This document shows positions 33,501 through 35,084 of a DNA stretch of 35,084 nucleotides, in pieces; position 1 is the first letter of the stretch, and each line of letters opens with the position of its first letter. The position numbers and the translations under genes are program-made. The notes below the pieces were generated by a model. That model did not search any database and was not told where the DNA came from. It saw only the letters and a list, made by a program, of their open reading frames with translations. The DNA comes from an uncultured bacterium. GTDB taxonomy: Bacteria > Armatimonadota > HRBIN16. Location of the stretch: assembly GCA_938027655.1 (NCBI GenBank), contig CALJAP010000009.1, positions 1 through 35,084 of the forward strand, given 5' to 3'.

Positions 33501-35084
33501 GCCTGCGGGGCAGGGACAACCACCTGCTCCACGTTGTCCACCACGTTATCGCCTGTGGTAGCGGGAGCGGCGGGGTTCGCCGGGTTCAGCACCCAGGGCA
33601 TATAGGTGGTGGTACCGTTGGTCACGCGCAGGTCCAGGTCGTTTACCAGCATCCGGTCTGGTGGGTCTAGAGAAACAGGAGGCGGCGTGCCCGGCGGGTC
33701 CGTCCAGACGATGGTGACCTTCAACGGCTGAGTTCCATCCGAAATCACGCGCACGGTATGCGTTTCGCCGGTGCGCAGCACCCGCTCCTGAATCGCGTAC
33801 GGGTTCTTGACGCTCTGCGAGATAACCTCTGCAGCCGTTTTGGCGTTCAGGATACCCCAGCCGAACATGTAGTCGGGACCGTCGGCAGGTCCACACTCGT
33901 CGGCGGTGTGGATTGCCAGCGCCTTGAGGGTGGCAGAACGCATATTCGCACCAGCATGCGTCTGCCGATAGTGCTGGATGAGCAATCCCAGCGCGCCGGC
34001 AACGCTCGGCGAAGCCATGGAGGTGCCATCGTACGTATCGTATCCGCCGATAACGCTGGAGTACACCCCTACTCCGATGCCTACCACATCCGGCTTAATA
34101 CGTCCGTCGTCGGTGGGTCCCCAACCGCTGAAGTCGCTCATGCGCACGCTCCCCGGGCCGGCGTAACCACCCGGTATGGGGTAGACCGCGCCGACGATAA
34201 TGGTGTTTTTACTGGTGGCTCCTACTGGCGTTGTATCAAAGCCTGTAGCACCACCGTCGATATCATGCGTGTCGGTATACACCCGTCCATCCGTGTGGTA
34301 ATGCTGCACTGGCTGCGTAGCTGGCCCCTCCCCTCGATCATTGCCAAGAGCCACACAGATGGTGTAATAGGGGGCGTTGTAAGCGACTTCATCCCATGCG
34401 CGGTCCCAGTCGCCGTAGTAGCCAAACTTCCAGTCCTCACGCTGGCTAATAGTGGTATCTCCCATCCACATGAAATCCCCCACCCATCCGGCTGCGGGAC
34501 CGTAAGAGTGGTTGGAAATGAGCAAGCCTGCTGTAGCAGCATCCGCCATCTCTGCCACATCATTGACCCAATCCCAACTATCCAGAGTGGCGGCAAAAGC
34601 CATTCCTTTGGCAAGGGGGTTTACTCCTGCCGCTGCCATGATACCGCCGACGTGCGTTGCGTGGTCATCTGCTTCCGAACCATCGCGAATGCGCAAGCGC
34701 CCCCGGAACTCGGGGTGACCGGCATCGACGGAGCCAGCATCCCACACGCCCAGCGTGACGCCTGCGCCCGTGAGGTTCAGTCCGGTAGAACCGCCGGGCC
34801 ACAGCTCATCCACGCTGAGTGAATCGGCGGCTTCCAACCCTTTGGTGATAACGTAGACAGGCACCCCGTTGCGCACTGCCATGATCTCCAGGATCGTGCC
34901 GTTGGGGAGTTTGCGACGCACCGGCAGACCATGCTGCTTTGCCCACTCTTCTGCCTGCCGCTTTTCGACGGTAGCTCGTAAAGAGGCACGTGCCGCCAGC
35001 GAGGTGAGCGCGGGTACGTTGGTCTCCTCTTGTGCCCGGGACAACGGCGCGAAGAGCAACGTTACCCACAACAACCAGAGAACA
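30521..35084 (-). CDS. very large secreted subtilase with Ig-like repeats and FlgD-like C-terminus, 5' partial
   Basis: At least 1,517 residues; the signal peptide (LLFAPLSRA-Q) is cut by the window edge and the true start lies outside. The peptidase S8 domain has Asp112 (GVWDAG), His138 (DDHATHVGG), Asn245 (LGNDRG) and Ser352 (DGTSMASPSVAG), all intact. After a jelly-roll domain (about 425-555) and a TxxxDxGxxI-type beta module (about 555-645) come four repeats of about 110 residues with TGWSK-x-YAS-x-E-x-A, each an Ig/Fn3-like fold. A W/Y-rich module follows (about 1090-1270), and the final 80 residues are a FlgD-like Ig domain (ITWDGRDANGIALPAGSYMV) of the kind used for type IX or similar surface sorting. 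It degrades extracellular protein; target unknown. A lipoprotein gene follows directly. Confidence 0.93.
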   Translation of the reverse strand, partial: VLWLLWVTLLFAPLSRAQEETNVPALTSLAARASLRATVEKRQAEEWAKQHGLPVRRKLPNGTILEIMAVRNGVPVYVITKGLEAADSLSVDELWPGGSTGLNLTGAGVTLGVWDAGSVDAGHPEFRGRLRIRDGSEADDHATHVGGIMAAAGVNPLAKGMAFAATLDSWDWVNDVAEMADAATAGLLISNHSYGPAAGWVGDFMWMGDTTISQREDWKFGYYGDWDRAWDEVAYNAPYYTICVALGNDRGEGPATQPVQHYHTDGRVYTDTHDIDGGATGFDTTPVGATSKNTIIVGAVYPIPGGYAGPGSVRMSDFSGWGPTDDGRIKPDVVGIGVGVYSSVIGGYDTYDGTSMASPSVAGALGLLIQHYRQTHAGANMRSATLKALAIHTADECGPADGPDYMFGWGILNAKTAAEVISQSVKNPYAIQERVLRTGETHTVRVISDGTQPLKVTIVWTDPPGTPPPVSLDPPDRMLVNDLDLRVTNGTTTYMPWVLNPANPAAPATTGDNVVDNVEQVVVPAPQAGVYTITVTHKGILRPAGRQAYSMIVTGAVTHTLQVSSTDPDSGVAITVTPSDINGRGDGSTPFTRVYDGGVQVTLTAPATAPNDNVFIKWVRNGVDFSTNRTITLTMDADYNLLAVYEFISPVPVLLQPAANAIVSPTPTFRMKATSSPGARMKYKVVIYQGDQQIEVFDQTTDTTGWSKPDYASGEEAVLTVPASRALPTGVLSWQAFAYDGIRWSEGSDKRRMTVNRMPNAPVLVSPEANAIVLGTPTLTVRATDADASDTLKYKIIFTRNGTTVATFDQTIDATGWSKPAYASDEDATLTVPSNRALNPGTYQWQALVYDGKQWSDGSESRTIVVNSAPSAPDLLEPAGGSFVSHTPTFRLRATDANGDSLQYKIVVKQAAQVVATFDQSVDATGWSKSSYASGEEAVFTVPAGASLATGAYQWQAFATDGRQWGNGSWERSFTVDQAPEAPEVITPAASAVTSPTPEFRLRSTDADLSDGLRYKLVLSKGGQQVAVYDQTVSTAGWSKPSYASGEEAVFRVPAGNALSAGTYQLEAYANDGQQWSNAGSRSFKVSAKVPARLLGVGTFAVNLALPDASKQAMGIAGVPMKVWDANTQSYTDAGDALLIGVGYWYSAAQPAPLSIAGNELPISFPIALRRGWNFIASTSADPVVWDVNTIKVRRQGEEVTLRQARQLGWIEDHAWGWLQDGANPATGRYVLVYDPLLIPGTVNSIEPWRGYWVYAHEECELLLKPSDGIIPNATRAASENGKAWSVRLLVQSSSGSAEAVFGANAGENIAIELPPDPPSSAPAPKVVLLQHGQPLAVDVRADSRASMPWEVEVRIPAGNDGTATLYWQGMHQAPRTANPVLVDLQTGERRFLRTTSSHTFAVSRQGGVYRFRIEMTPQSGLLRLSQVRISGGRSTSGRYTISFNLSTSAQVEVNILSAGKPVRRLTSGASRSAGIQQITWDGRDANGIALPAGSYMVEVKAISADGQVVRSMVPITLTR
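31830..33130 (-). repeat. four tandem ~330-bp repeats inside the subtilase gene
   Basis: The string TGGCGTAG starts at 31951, 32284, 32614 and 32947, giving periods of 333, 330 and 333 bases. Each marks the start of the TGWSKPxYAS block. DNA around these blocks is strongly conserved (more than the flanks), suggesting recent duplication or exchange between repeats. Confidence 0.85.

Noticed and set aside
33758-34822. Long open frame antisense to the subtilase catalytic domain
   Set aside because: The opposite strand has the full catalytic triad; the antisense protein shows no recognisable pattern.

Overview
The window is GC-rich, gene-dense bacterial chromosome with no rRNA, tRNA, CRISPR array or transposase that I can see. 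The mix of families suggests a free-living bacterium of the Armatimonadota or a related phylum: a DUF1800/DUF1501 pair, a PEP-CTERM protein, an orphan dockerin module, a very large subtilase with Ig-like repeats and a FlgD-like C-terminus, sugar ABC transport without its own ATPase, and many glycosyl-active enzymes. That assignment is inference; no marker gene settles it.

Layout. 1-584: 3' end of a gene with a HEPN-like RNase motif. 671-4761 (minus): a tightly packed run, read in transcription order, of a sugar isomerase/epimerase-like TIM barrel, a small zinc-ribbon membrane protein, a FemAB/BioF2-like acyltransferase probably starting at ATT, a coiled-coil membrane protein, an M48 lipoprotein protease and a GT2 glycosyltransferase. 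4879-7337 (plus): a GT-C glycosyltransferase coupled to a DPM1/ArnC-like GT2, which together look like a polyprenyl-phosphate-sugar donor synthase and its user. 7312-8139: a HigB/HigA-type toxin-antitoxin operon lying between two copies of the 3' end of the GT2 gene. 8220-10529: a secreted clan-A glycoside hydrolase whose ribosome binding site can be folded away. 10577-10939: an RHS core fragment. 10966-13287 (minus): a second, unusual glycosidase-like protein. 13386-17706 (plus): a polytopic GT-C-like protein, DUF1800 and DUF1501. 17678-20354 (minus): an AEC transporter and CTP synthase.

20355-22942 is the most broken-up stretch: hairpin repeats, a small secreted/anchored protein, a PEP-CTERM protein, an orphan dockerin module and a chimeric HEPN-MNT reading frame. 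22943-25621 (minus) is pyruvate phosphate dikinase. 25777-28813 (minus) is a three-gene sugar ABC importer. 29067-29998 (minus) is an intact HEPN/MNT pair. 30114-35084 (minus) is a 1,500-residue subtilase followed by a small lipoprotein; the subtilase signal peptide runs off the window.

Themes. Carbohydrate work dominates: uptake by the ABC importer, hydrolysis by two secreted or glycosidase-like proteins, and glycan assembly by two GT2 and two GT-C enzymes. Small toxin-antitoxin-like modules (HigBA, HEPN/MNT, a broken HEPN-MNT and the HEPN-like 5' gene) sit where the DNA shows duplication or deletion. Several non-coding hairpin elements, one present twice, mark intergenic gaps. The best candidates for new biology are the repeat-bracketed TA cassette, the HEPN-MNT chimera, and the structured element upstream of the ABC operon.
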